From Clostridiales bacterium Firm_04 (GTDB lineage: Bacteria; Bacillota; Clostridia; Oscillospirales; Ruminococcaceae), in NCBI GenBank assembly GCA_001603005.1, contig LVAJ01000021.1, forward strand, positions 38,739-102,738: a stretch of 64,000 nucleotides of DNA, read 5' to 3'. The notes beneath the pieces were generated by a model that was not told where the DNA came from, ran no database searches, and saw only the letters and a program-made list of their open reading frames with translations. The position numbers and the translations under genes were made by a program. Positions 1 to 7,458 of the stretch are shown here, one piece after another (the first letter of the stretch is position 1; each line of letters begins with the position of its first letter).

Positions 1-1
1 T

Positions 2-1429
2 ATCAGCAGACTGAAAGAGATCATTGCAGGCGGTGAGATCGGCAGGATCGACTACATCGACACCGCATTTCTGACGCAGGACTATTCGCAGAACTTCCGG
101 CTTCATAAGGCGCAGGGCGGCGGCGGTCTTTACGATGTCGGCTGCTACTGCACCACGATGATCCTCTCGCTGATAGATGCGCCGGTGCAGTATCTCAAAG
201 CGGACGCGGAACTGGACAGCACAGGCGTTGACCATATGGCATCTGTGCTGATCGGCTTTGCGGACGGCGCGCGGGCATCCTTCCACGCTGGCATGATGCT
301 CGGCACGGATACGAACGACCGCTATGACCGGCTGTTCATCCACGGCACAAACGGCTATATCCGCTCCGATGCCGAATACAACGGCGAGGGCGCGCTTTCC
401 TTTGATGTGACGGTCAAAAACGCGGACGGCGAACGGATCACCCGCACCGAGACTGTGACGGTCGGCTCAAACTACTGTCTGGAGATCGAGCAGATGAATG
501 CCTGCATCCGGAATCACGAAAAGCCGCATATCACCGAGGAATTTTCGCAGAAAAACATGCGCCTGCTCGACCGGATCCTGGATGCTGCGGGCTATACAGA
601 TTTCAGACGGGAATTTATTCTGCTGAACGGCGTTTCGATTCCGGCGGTCGGTTACGGTTCCTATCTTTCCACGCAGAACGGCTCGCAGCCGGTCACCGAT
701 GCGCTGGCTGCGGGATACCGCTACATTGATACGGCGAAATTTTACAACAATGAAGCGGAGATCGGGGCAGCGATCGCGCAGTCCGGCATTCCGCGGGAGG
801 AGATCTTCCTGTGCAGCAAGGTCTGGCCGACCGATCTCGGCAGAGAGAATACGCTCGCCTCGTTTGCGGAATCCTGCCGGAAACTCGGAACGGACTATCT
901 GGACATGTATCTGATCCACTGGCCGAAAAATGAACCGGATGATCCGGATTGGCTCGGAAAGGTGCAGGCATCGTGGGCAGCGATGGAAGAACTGTATGAG
1001 CAGGGGAAAGTGCATGCGATCGGGCTTTCCAATTTCCTGCCGCATCATATTCGCCCGCTGCTGAAAACAGCCCGCATCCGCCCGATGGTCGATCAGCTGG
1101 AGCTGCATGTCGGGTATATGCAGGAATATGCGCTGCAGTTTCTCAGGGAGCAGGGGATCCTGCCGCAGGCATGGAGTCCGCTCGGCAGAGCAAAGCTGCT
1201 GCAGGATCCGGCAGTCACAAAGCTCGCGGAACAGTACGGCTGCACGAATGCGCAGCTGCTGCTCCGGTATCTCAATCAGCGCGGCATCGCGGTCATCCCG
1301 AAAGCCTCGCGGACAGAGCGGATGCAGGAAAATCTTGCGATCTTCTCCTTTACCATTTCCGACGATGATCTGTCGTATCTCTCCTGCCTGCCGGAGCGCG
1401 GCTGGTCAGGGGAGCATCCGGATTTCTGA
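2..1429 (+). CDS. Gfo/Idh/MocA oxidoreductase - aldo/keto reductase fusion (5' partial)
   Basis: The reading frame is open from the window edge, so the start lies upstream; 475 residues are visible. The first ~190 residues match the C-terminal substrate domain of Gfo/Idh/MocA NAD(P)-dependent oxidoreductases (GGGGLYDVGCY region, then a beta-sheet domain ending LDAAGYTDF). The same frame continues into a complete aldo/keto reductase of about 275 residues. The AKR tetrad is visible: Asp and Tyr in DTAKFYN, Lys in CSKVWP, His in LIHWPK; the end, GWSGEHPDF, is AKR-typical. The N-terminal Rossmann domain must lie outside the window. Joining two NAD(P)H oxidoreductases in one chain suggests sequential redox steps on a sugar or polyol (inference). 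There is no stop or start signal at the junction near base 600, so this is a true fusion and not two genes. A strong terminator follows. Confidence 0.85.
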   Translation: MSRLKEIIAGGEIGRIDYIDTAFLTQDYSQNFRLHKAQGGGGLYDVGCYCTTMILSLIDAPVQYLKADAELDSTGVDHMASVLIGFADGARASFHAGMMLGTDTNDRYDRLFIHGTNGYIRSDAEYNGEGALSFDVTVKNADGERITRTETVTVGSNYCLEIEQMNACIRNHEKPHITEEFSQKNMRLLDRILDAAGYTDFRREFILLNGVSIPAVGYGSYLSTQNGSQPVTDALAAGYRYIDTAKFYNNEAEIGAAIAQSGIPREEIFLCSKVWPTDLGRENTLASFAESCRKLGTDYLDMYLIHWPKNEPDDPDWLGKVQASWAAMEELYEQGKVHAIGLSNFLPHHIRPLLKTARIRPMVDQLELHVGYMQEYALQFLREQGILPQAWSPLGRAKLLQDPAVTKLAEQYGCTNAQLLLRYLNQRGIAVIPKASRTERMQENLAIFSFTISDDDLSYLSCLPERGWSGEHPDF

Positions 1430-1448
1430 CTGATTTGTAAACAGCAAA

Positions 1449-1476
1449 AGCCCCCGGTTCACGCCGGGGGCTTTGT
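1449..1476 (+). terminator. Rho-independent terminator (bidirectional)
   Basis: A 9-bp perfect stem (AGCCCCCGG / CCGGGGGCT) with a 6-nt loop is followed by CTTTGT on the plus strand and by a T-rich tract when read on the minus strand. It lies between the fusion gene and the convergent small peptide gene and can serve both. Confidence 0.85.
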
Positions 1477-1490
1477 ATATCGGTTCAGGT

Positions 1491-1589
1491 TCAGATGCTC
1501 ACATCTTCTGTGACAGGGCTTGCCGTGATGACATCCTCGCTGTCAAATGTGATGATATCCATTTCGGGTGTGAGATAGCTTTCTTTCAT
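1491..1589 (-). CDS. 32-residue peptide with Pro-Glu-Met...DVITAS core
   Basis: A short frame starting MKESYLTPEM and containing FDSEDVITAS ends at TGA 1491-1493. It has a very good ribosome binding site (AAAGGAG about 6 nt before ATG) and begins 13 nt after the stop of the 1112-residue LRR gene on the same strand, so it is probably cotranscribed; the terminator at 1449-1472 closes the unit. The pattern 'Y..P.M.hh.F..EDVIT.S' resembles, as I remember it, short uncharacterised peptides common in gut Firmicutes, some of which look like leader sequences. No modification enzyme is adjacent. Function unknown. The coding call rests on the start signal, the spacing and the composition. Confidence 0.6.
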   Translation of the reverse strand: MKESYLTPEMDIITFDSEDVITASPVTEDVSI

Positions 1590-1602
1590 TGGAAATCTCC
1601 TT

Positions 1603-4600
1603 TCAGTTTGCCGCTGCATAGGCTTCTGCTGCCTTTGCGTATGCATAGAGCGCATTGACCAGCGTTTTCAGCTTCGGATTGCTGCTGCCGCCGTTCATGA
1701 CCGCATAGCCGTAGGACAGCGCGCTCAGGTTCTCGTATCTGGTGTCGCCGACAACGAGCGTTTTCGGCGTGCCGAGCTGATGTGCGGGGATGTTGCGGAT
1801 ATAGTAATAATTGCCCTCTTTTTCCAGAACCTTGCCGCCGTAGGAAACGGTTCCCTTGCCGCTGTATGCGATGCGGATGCTGGTCTCGGTGTTCATGATC
1901 AGCGCGATCTTTGCAGAGCCGCTGCCGGTTTTCCTGAATTTGTATGCAGAGAAATTGCCGTTTGCGACGTTCAGGTCATCATGCTGCGCAATACCGAAAT
2001 AGGTTTCAGCGGATTTGCAGTACTGATCCAGTGCATTGACCAGCGCTTTCAGCTTCGCATCATTCTGATACGCTGTCACATTTGCGATATAGTCGCTGAC
2101 CGAATATCTGACCGCGTTGTTCCGGAGCTTTTCATATTCGCTGTTGTAGATATCAAGCGTCTTTCCGTCCGCAGTATAGATCTTCATGCTGATGATCTCA
2201 CTTGCCTGCGTTGCGCTGACGCCGAACGAGAACAGGTATGTGCCGTCAGACTGCTTTGCGGCAGCGAGCTGATCGCCGGTGTATGTTTCCGTTATGCCGC
2301 CGCCCCACAGAGAGACCTTTGCAGCATTTTCGCTCAGCTTGACGCGGAAGTTGAGCCCGATTTTGCCGTCCAGCGACATGCCGATGCCGAGCACGCGGTT
2401 GCCGTATGCAATGACCTCATCGTTCTCGAATGTGACAAAGTTGCGGTTGTATTTTTCTGCATATGCGTGTGCAGTGCTGTTTTCGCTGCTGCGGATCTTT
2501 GCAGCGGAAGGAATTGTTTTCGCCGCATCTGCGATCACGCAGTCCGGTGCCTGAATCGAGATCAGCTTCAGATTTGCATAACCGGAAATATCATTTTGTC
2601 CGATTGATTTCATGGTTTTCGGCAGGATGATCGCCGCAACTGTTCCGCTGTCAAATGCGTGCTCCGGAATCGCCGTGACGCCCTCGCGGAAAATGACTTC
2701 CAGATTGGTGCTTTTTGTGTCGAATGCGCATTTATGGATGTATGTAATGCCGGTGCCGATCGAAACGGATTCCAGCGCTGTGCAGTTGTAAAATGCACCT
2801 TCGTCATTATAGCCGCCGCATTCGATCGACTGAACAGAATCCGGCAGCGTCACATTTTCCAGCGCGGCGCAGTTACGGAAGCACTCCGCGGGAATGCTCT
2901 CTGTACCTTCATTGAACGCGACCGATACCAAAGATTCGCAGCCTTTGAATGCAGCTCTTTCAAGCGCACAGCCCGGCAGCGTCAGTTCCGTCAGCCCCGT
3001 ACCTTGAAATGCATATGCTTGGATCTTTGCAAGACCGTCGGGGAAATTGCAGACAGTCAGATTGGAACAATTGAAAAATGCATTTTTTCCCACAGTTTTC
3101 AGTGAATCCGGCAGAACCACCTTTGTAAGTTCTGTTCTTTTGTAGAACGATTCATCCGGAATCGCTGTGACACCTTCACGGAATGTGATCTCCAGCTCTG
3201 TGCCCTTTGTCTGGAATGCGTTTTTGTCAATGTAAGTAATGCCGGAGCCGATCGAAACGGTTTTCAGTGCAGGGCAGTTGTTGAATGCGCCTTCGTCATC
3301 AAAGCCGCCGCAGTTGATCGACTGAACGGAATCCGGCAGCGTGATGCTTTCCAGCGCGGTGCAGTAACGGAAGCACTCTGCGGGAATGCTCTCCGTGCCT
3401 TCGTTGATCTTCACTGTTTTCAGTGATTTGCAGCCATAAAACGCTTCTCTGCCAAGCGCACAGCCCGGCAGCGTCACTTCTGTCAGAGCCGTTGATTTGA
3501 ACCCGTCTTCACCGATTTCAGTCAGATTATCAGGGAAATTGCAGCTGCTCAGACTGGAGCAGTCGGCAAATGCTCTTGCGCCGATCGTTTTCAGCGTATC
3601 CGGCAGAATCACTTTTGTGAGTTCCGTTCTTCCGTTGAATGATTCAGCCGGAATTGCGGTGACACCTTTGCGGAATGTGACTTCCAGCTCTGTGCCCTTT
3701 GTCTGGAATGCGTTTTTGTCAATGTAAGTAATGCCGGAGCCGATCGAAACGGTTTTCAGTGCAGGGCAGTTGTTGAATGCACCCTCGTCCGAAAAACCGC
3801 CGCAGTTGATCGACTGAACGGAATCCGGCAGCGTGACGCTTTCCAGCGCGGTGCAGTAACGGAAGCACTCTGCGGGGATGCTCTCCGTGCCATTATTGAT
3901 CTTCACTGTTTTCAGTGATTTGCAGTCATAAAACGCTTCTCTGCCAAGCGCACAGCCCGGCAGCGTCAGCTCAGTCAGAGCCGTTGATTTGAACCCGTCT
4001 TCACCGATCTCTGTAAGACCGGCAGGGAAATTACAGCTGCTCAGATTGGAGCAGTCGGCAAATGCTCTTGCGCCGATCGTTTTCAGCGAATCCGGCAGAA
4101 CAACCTTTGTGAGTTCCGTTCTTCCGTAGAAAGATTCATCCGGAATCGCTGTGACACCTTCACGGAATGTGATCTCCAGCTCTGTGCCCTTTGTCTGGAA
4201 TGCGTTTTTGTCAATGTAAGTAATGCCGGAGCCGATCGAAACGGTTTTCAGTGCAGGGCAGTTGTTGAATGCACCCTCGTCCGAAAAACCGCCGCAGTTG
4301 ATCGACTGAACGGAATCCGGCAGTGTGACGCTTTCCAGCGCTTTGCAGAAACGGAAGCACTCTGCGGGAATGATTTCCGTGCCATTATTGATCGTCAGCG
4401 TTTTCAGCGATTTGCAGTTGTAAAACGCTTCTCTGCCAAGCGCACAGCCCGGCAGATTCAGTTCTGTCAGAGCCGTTTCACAGAATGCATCTTCACCGAT
4501 CTCTGTGAGACTGTCGGGGAAATTGCATTTACTCAGACTGGAACAGCCGGAAAAAGCCCGGTAGCCGATGACTTCGATCGTATCCGGAAGCGTGATCTCC

Positions 4601-4941
4601 GTCAACGCGGAGCAGTTCCGGAACAGTTCTGCACCGATCGCGGTGAGCGTGTGCGCTGCATCGGTGTTCTGAATGACCGCCTTCTTGATCTTTGACCGAT
4701 AGGATGAGAGATTGCCGGTCAATTCCGACATATCGCCGGATCCGGTCACGGTGAGCGTGCCGTTTTTGTCCAGCTGCCATGTGACCGTTGCACAGAGCGT
4801 ACCGCTTGCAGCGATCTCCGGCGTTTCTTCGGCGGCGGCAGCAATTGCCGGACGGATTCCGGCAGCATTCTGCGCGGCGGGTGCCGCTGCTGCCAGAAGC
4901 AGGAATGCTGTCAGGAATACTGCAGTTTTTGTCAGCCTCAT
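1603..4941 (-). CDS. Secreted BspA-like LRR protein with four 164-residue tandem repeats
   Basis: 1112 residues. The N-terminus MRLTKTAVFLTAFLLLAAAA is a Sec signal peptide, with probable cleavage in the Ala-rich stretch around residue 25-35. Residues ~60-800 are LRR_5/BspA-type repeats (LPDSLKTIGARAFADCSNL pattern). Within them a 492-bp (164-residue) unit recurs about four times with high DNA identity; the phrase GCALGREAFY and its degenerate fourth form GCALERAAFK mark each copy. The last ~270 residues form a separate non-repeat domain with two similar ends (KLKALVNALDQYCKSAE and KLKTLVNALYAYAKAAE). There is no dockerin and no LPxTG, so it is secreted or held non-covalently. BspA-like proteins bind host or matrix proteins in other bacteria; the ligand here is unknown. 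The start is set by AAAAAAGGAGGAACT before ATG. A clear promoter lies at 5064-5092. Confidence 0.9.
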   Translation of the reverse strand: MRLTKTAVFLTAFLLLAAAAPAAQNAAGIRPAIAAAAEETPEIAASGTLCATVTWQLDKNGTLTVTGSGDMSELTGNLSSYRSKIKKAVIQNTDAAHTLTAIGAELFRNCSALTEITLPDTIEVIGYRAFSGCSSLSKCNFPDSLTEIGEDAFCETALTELNLPGCALGREAFYNCKSLKTLTINNGTEIIPAECFRFCKALESVTLPDSVQSINCGGFSDEGAFNNCPALKTVSIGSGITYIDKNAFQTKGTELEITFREGVTAIPDESFYGRTELTKVVLPDSLKTIGARAFADCSNLSSCNFPAGLTEIGEDGFKSTALTELTLPGCALGREAFYDCKSLKTVKINNGTESIPAECFRYCTALESVTLPDSVQSINCGGFSDEGAFNNCPALKTVSIGSGITYIDKNAFQTKGTELEVTFRKGVTAIPAESFNGRTELTKVILPDTLKTIGARAFADCSSLSSCNFPDNLTEIGEDGFKSTALTEVTLPGCALGREAFYGCKSLKTVKINEGTESIPAECFRYCTALESITLPDSVQSINCGGFDDEGAFNNCPALKTVSIGSGITYIDKNAFQTKGTELEITFREGVTAIPDESFYKRTELTKVVLPDSLKTVGKNAFFNCSNLTVCNFPDGLAKIQAYAFQGTGLTELTLPGCALERAAFKGCESLVSVAFNEGTESIPAECFRNCAALENVTLPDSVQSIECGGYNDEGAFYNCTALESVSIGTGITYIHKCAFDTKSTNLEVIFREGVTAIPEHAFDSGTVAAIILPKTMKSIGQNDISGYANLKLISIQAPDCVIADAAKTIPSAAKIRSSENSTAHAYAEKYNRNFVTFENDEVIAYGNRVLGIGMSLDGKIGLNFRVKLSENAAKVSLWGGGITETYTGDQLAAAKQSDGTYLFSFGVSATQASEIISMKIYTADGKTLDIYNSEYEKLRNNAVRYSVSDYIANVTAYQNDAKLKALVNALDQYCKSAETYFGIAQHDDLNVANGNFSAYKFRKTGSGSAKIALIMNTETSIRIAYSGKGTVSYGGKVLEKEGNYYYIRNIPAHQLGTPKTLVVGDTRYENLSALSYGYAVMNGGSSNPKLKTLVNALYAYAKAAEAYAAAN
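1905..4650 (-). repeat. 492-bp near-identical tandem repeats within the LRR gene (outer bounds approximate)
   Basis: Marker sequences recur at exact 492-bp steps: the segment for ACGCTTCTCTGCCAAGCGCA is found near 3441, 3933 and 4425, and the related CGCACAGCCCGGCAGC is at 2965 as well as 3457 and onward. The repeat core covers about 2640 to 4600; flanking parts are diverged. High DNA identity implies recent duplication or gene conversion and makes the region prone to copy-number change. Confidence 0.75.
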
Positions 4942-5063
4942 AGTTCCTCCTTTTTTTCAACAGAAAATGGCTTTGACCGACGGATCTTTTGTGCCGTGCG
5001 GTCCGTTTGTTCATCAGCAAAACGGAGCCGAAAGGACAGTCAGTCTTGCTGATTTCACCCTCA

Positions 5064-5092
5064 ATTATAGCACATATTTTCCTAAAAAGCAA
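5064..5092 (-). promoter_or_regulatory. Sigma-A promoter of the 1112-residue LRR gene
   Basis: On the minus strand TTGCTT, 17-bp spacer, TATAAT with an extended TG element. It predicts a 5' leader of about 115 nt before the gene. No known riboswitch was recognised in that leader. Confidence 0.75.
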
Positions 5093-5162
5093 TATATATA
5101 CAAAAATGACGCAGCAGCTTGCAAATCCTGCATTGACTGAATGTCTTGCAGGGCGGTACCCC

Positions 5163-5199
5163 TGAAAAAATGAGCCGCAGACAATTTTGCCTGCAGCCC
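5163..5199 (-). terminator. Terminator of the phosphonate operon
   Basis: Minus strand: GGGCTGCAG / CTGCGGCTC stem (two wobble pairs) followed by ATTTTTTC, about 20 nt after the decarboxylase stop. Confidence 0.7.
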
Positions 5200-5217
5200 G
5201 TATAGTTTATGATGATG

Positions 5218-6333
5218 CTATGCCAGATAGTCCATGAACGACTGCTTGTTTTCGCGCGCAGTCGTTGTCGGGCGTCCGAGGTTTTCGCGCGCACCGATCG
5301 CACACTGCACCTCGATCAGAGAAAGCGCATGCCGTTCTTTTGCATCCGCAAGCGCACGGTCCAGCGCATCGAATGTCCCGACGCAAACCGTGTGCGGATA
5401 GCCGCATGCCCTTGCGATCTCTGCAATGCTGCATCCGGATGCGGCTGTCGGCATCCCGCCGACGGTCTCGTGTGCGCCGTTGTTGATCACAATATGGATC
5501 AGATTCTGCGGGCGGTACTGTCCCGTGACGGCAAGGCTGCCCATGTGCATCAGCACGGCACCGTCGCCGTCAATGCACCAGAACCGCAGCTCCGGTCTGC
5601 TGAGCGCAAGCCCCAGCGCGATCGAGGACGCATGCCCCATCGAACCGACCGTCAGGAAATCGTATTTGTGGCTCCGGTGACCGGCTTCACGGAGCTCGAA
5701 CAGCTCGCGGCTCGCCTTGCCGGTCGTGGAAACGACGGGATCCTCTCCCGAAGCCAGCAGAACATGCCGGATGACGTCCTCGCGCAGCAGCGCATTGCTG
5801 TTCCGGTACTGCACGGGCTGCTCGTCTGTCAGGGCACCCTTGCGCACGACGATCGCCGCCTGTCTGCCGGATGCGAACAGTCTGCGGAAATCATCCATTG
5901 CAGCGGCAAGCGCATCCTCTGCGGTATCCGGACCGAGCACAAATGACGCGATTTCCAGATCTTCCAGCAGCTTCAGCGTGACCGCCCCTTGATAGCGATG
6001 CTGCGGCTCGTCGTGCACGCCGGGTTCGCCGCGCCAGCCGATCACAAACAGCATCGGGATCGCGTAAACCTGCGGGTGCAGCAAAGATGCTGCCGGATTG
6101 ATGAGATTGCCCTCGCCGGAATTTTGCATGTAGACGGCAGGGACTTTTCCGGTCGCGAGGTGATAGCCGGCGGCGAGTGCCGCGCAGTTGCCCTCATTCG
6201 CCGCAATGATGTGGTGCTGCGGATCGGTGCCGTAAGTGCGGATCAGATAATTGCAGAGCGCTTTCAGCTGGGAATCCGGTACGCCGGTATAAAAATCCGC
6301 GCCGATGATCCGGACAAAATCTTCTGCTCTCAT
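5218..6333 (-). CDS. Phosphonopyruvate decarboxylase (ThDP-dependent)
   Basis: 371 residues, normal length for the family. It converts phosphonopyruvate to phosphonoacetaldehyde plus CO2, the irreversible step that pulls the unfavourable PEP mutase reaction forward. Visible: the N-terminal pyrimidine-binding domain with the catalytic Glu in AANEGN (near 47), the GWRGEPG segment (99-105) characteristic of this family, and the Mg/ThDP motif from GDGA (255) to NN (~285). It is homologous to Fom2/AepY-type enzymes. It is the last gene of the operon and starts inside the stop of the upstream alcohol dehydrogenase (ATGA overlap), so translation is coupled. Cytoplasmic. Neighbouring PEP mutase and reductase genes make this assignment firm. 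Confidence 0.93.
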   Translation of the reverse strand: MRAEDFVRIIGADFYTGVPDSQLKALCNYLIRTYGTDPQHHIIAANEGNCAALAAGYHLATGKVPAVYMQNSGEGNLINPAASLLHPQVYAIPMLFVIGWRGEPGVHDEPQHRYQGAVTLKLLEDLEIASFVLGPDTAEDALAAAMDDFRRLFASGRQAAIVVRKGALTDEQPVQYRNSNALLREDVIRHVLLASGEDPVVSTTGKASRELFELREAGHRSHKYDFLTVGSMGHASSIALGLALSRPELRFWCIDGDGAVLMHMGSLAVTGQYRPQNLIHIVINNGAHETVGGMPTAASGCSIAEIARACGYPHTVCVGTFDALDRALADAKERHALSLIEVQCAIGARENLGRPTTTARENKQSFMDYLA

Positions 6334-7457
6334 GGCATCTGCTCCTTCTCAAGGATCTGCGCATACAGCTGCCGGATCGTATCTGCGGTCAGCTGCACCG
6401 GATGATTTCCGAGCCGGTCTGCATTGACCGAGCATGTCAGCATGTCCAGCTCGGCAGCCGCTGCAGGCGTTTCAATGCCCGGCAGCAGCGAATCCACAAA
6501 TGCTGCAAAAAATGTCGGGAGCTCCGCCGCGGTCGTGCAGCCCATTGCCTCTGCGATCTCCGTATAAACCTGATGCAGATGTGCCGCACCGCGCGTGTCG
6601 ATGCAGAGATCGGGATGCGCCGTCATGAACGGCAGCAGCGCCTTGACGCAGAGCGCCGCCGCATGTCCGTGCGAGATGCCGTAATGCATGGTCAGCTGAT
6701 AGCACATTGCGTGACCGGCGGTCGTTTTGGTCACATTGATCGCTTTTCCGGCAAAATGCGCCGCTTTCAGCATGTTTCGGCAGCCGGTATCCGTGCCGGC
6801 AAGATAGTCGTCTTTGTTTGCGGCGATCAGCCGGAGCGCGGCTGCTGCATCCTTCATGCTGTCCGCATCCGAATGCAGCGACCAGTACGATTCGACTGCG
6901 TGACAGACCGCATCGAGCATCGTGGATTTTTTTTGATAGGGCGGGAGCGTTTTCAGCGCATCCGGATCAAACAGCACCGCATCCGGCAGCAGACTGTCGT
7001 CCTCTGCGGACTGCTTCACGCCGTTTTCGTATACCACGGCAAAATGTGTCGCCTCGCTGCCGGAACCCGCTGTGGTCGGGATCGCGAGGAACGGAACGGT
7101 ATTCGGGACGGGCGGCTGATGCAGCGCCTGTTCGGGATCGCGCGCGTTGATGCAGAGCTTGATGCATTTTGCGACGTCGATCGCACTGCCGCCGCCGACT
7201 GCCGCGAGCATATCGCAGCCGTTCGCGCGGTATGTAGCCAGCCCCTTGACTGCGGAGCTGAAATCCGGATTCGGGTTGAAATCGGAAAACCGCACCACGC
7301 GGATCCCGCAGCGCTGTTCCAGTGTTTCAAAGTATGTGTTCAGACGCAGCTTCCGGATCGAGCCGCCGCATACGAGCAGGACGCATTTTGCGTCAGCTGC
7401 GGCAAAATATCCGTCAAGCTCGGTGTAATCTGTGGTTGCAGTCATGAGTGTTTGCAT
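6330..7457 (-). CDS. Iron-type alcohol dehydrogenase, probable phosphonoacetaldehyde reductase
   Basis: 375 residues, group III Fe-ADH. NAD(P) motif GGGSAID (88-94), TTAGSGSE (128-135), and metal-ligand positions Asp182, His186, His249 and His263 in the expected order. Between PEP mutase and phosphonopyruvate decarboxylase, the expected reaction is reduction of phosphonoacetaldehyde to 2-hydroxyethylphosphonate, as by PhpC/FomC. No aminotransferase is present, which argues against aminoethylphosphonate as the product. The gene starts 1 nt after the stop of the PEP mutase fusion, with GGAGG 9 nt before the ATG, and overlaps the next gene by 4 nt. Substrate is inferred from context; the fold call is secure. 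Confidence 0.88.
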   Translation of the reverse strand: MQTLMTATTDYTELDGYFAAADAKCVLLVCGGSIRKLRLNTYFETLEQRCGIRVVRFSDFNPNPDFSSAVKGLATYRANGCDMLAAVGGGSAIDVAKCIKLCINARDPEQALHQPPVPNTVPFLAIPTTAGSGSEATHFAVVYENGVKQSAEDDSLLPDAVLFDPDALKTLPPYQKKSTMLDAVCHAVESYWSLHSDADSMKDAAAALRLIAANKDDYLAGTDTGCRNMLKAAHFAGKAINVTKTTAGHAMCYQLTMHYGISHGHAAALCVKALLPFMTAHPDLCIDTRGAAHLHQVYTEIAEAMGCTTAAELPTFFAAFVDSLLPGIETPAAAAELDMLTCSVNADRLGNHPVQLTADTIRQLYAQILEKEQMP

Positions 7458-7458
7458 G

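Noticed and set aside
1905..4650. Assembly artefact as the cause of the 492-bp repeats
   Set aside because: The copies carry distinct substitutions (for example GREAFYNC, GREAFYDC, GREAFYGC, ERAAFKGC), so they are separate units, though copy number could still be miscounted.
4950..5092. Possible upstream small gene in the leader of the 1112-residue LRR gene (MNKRTARHK frame)
   Set aside because: No ribosome binding site and runs out of phase into the LRR gene; treated as leader.
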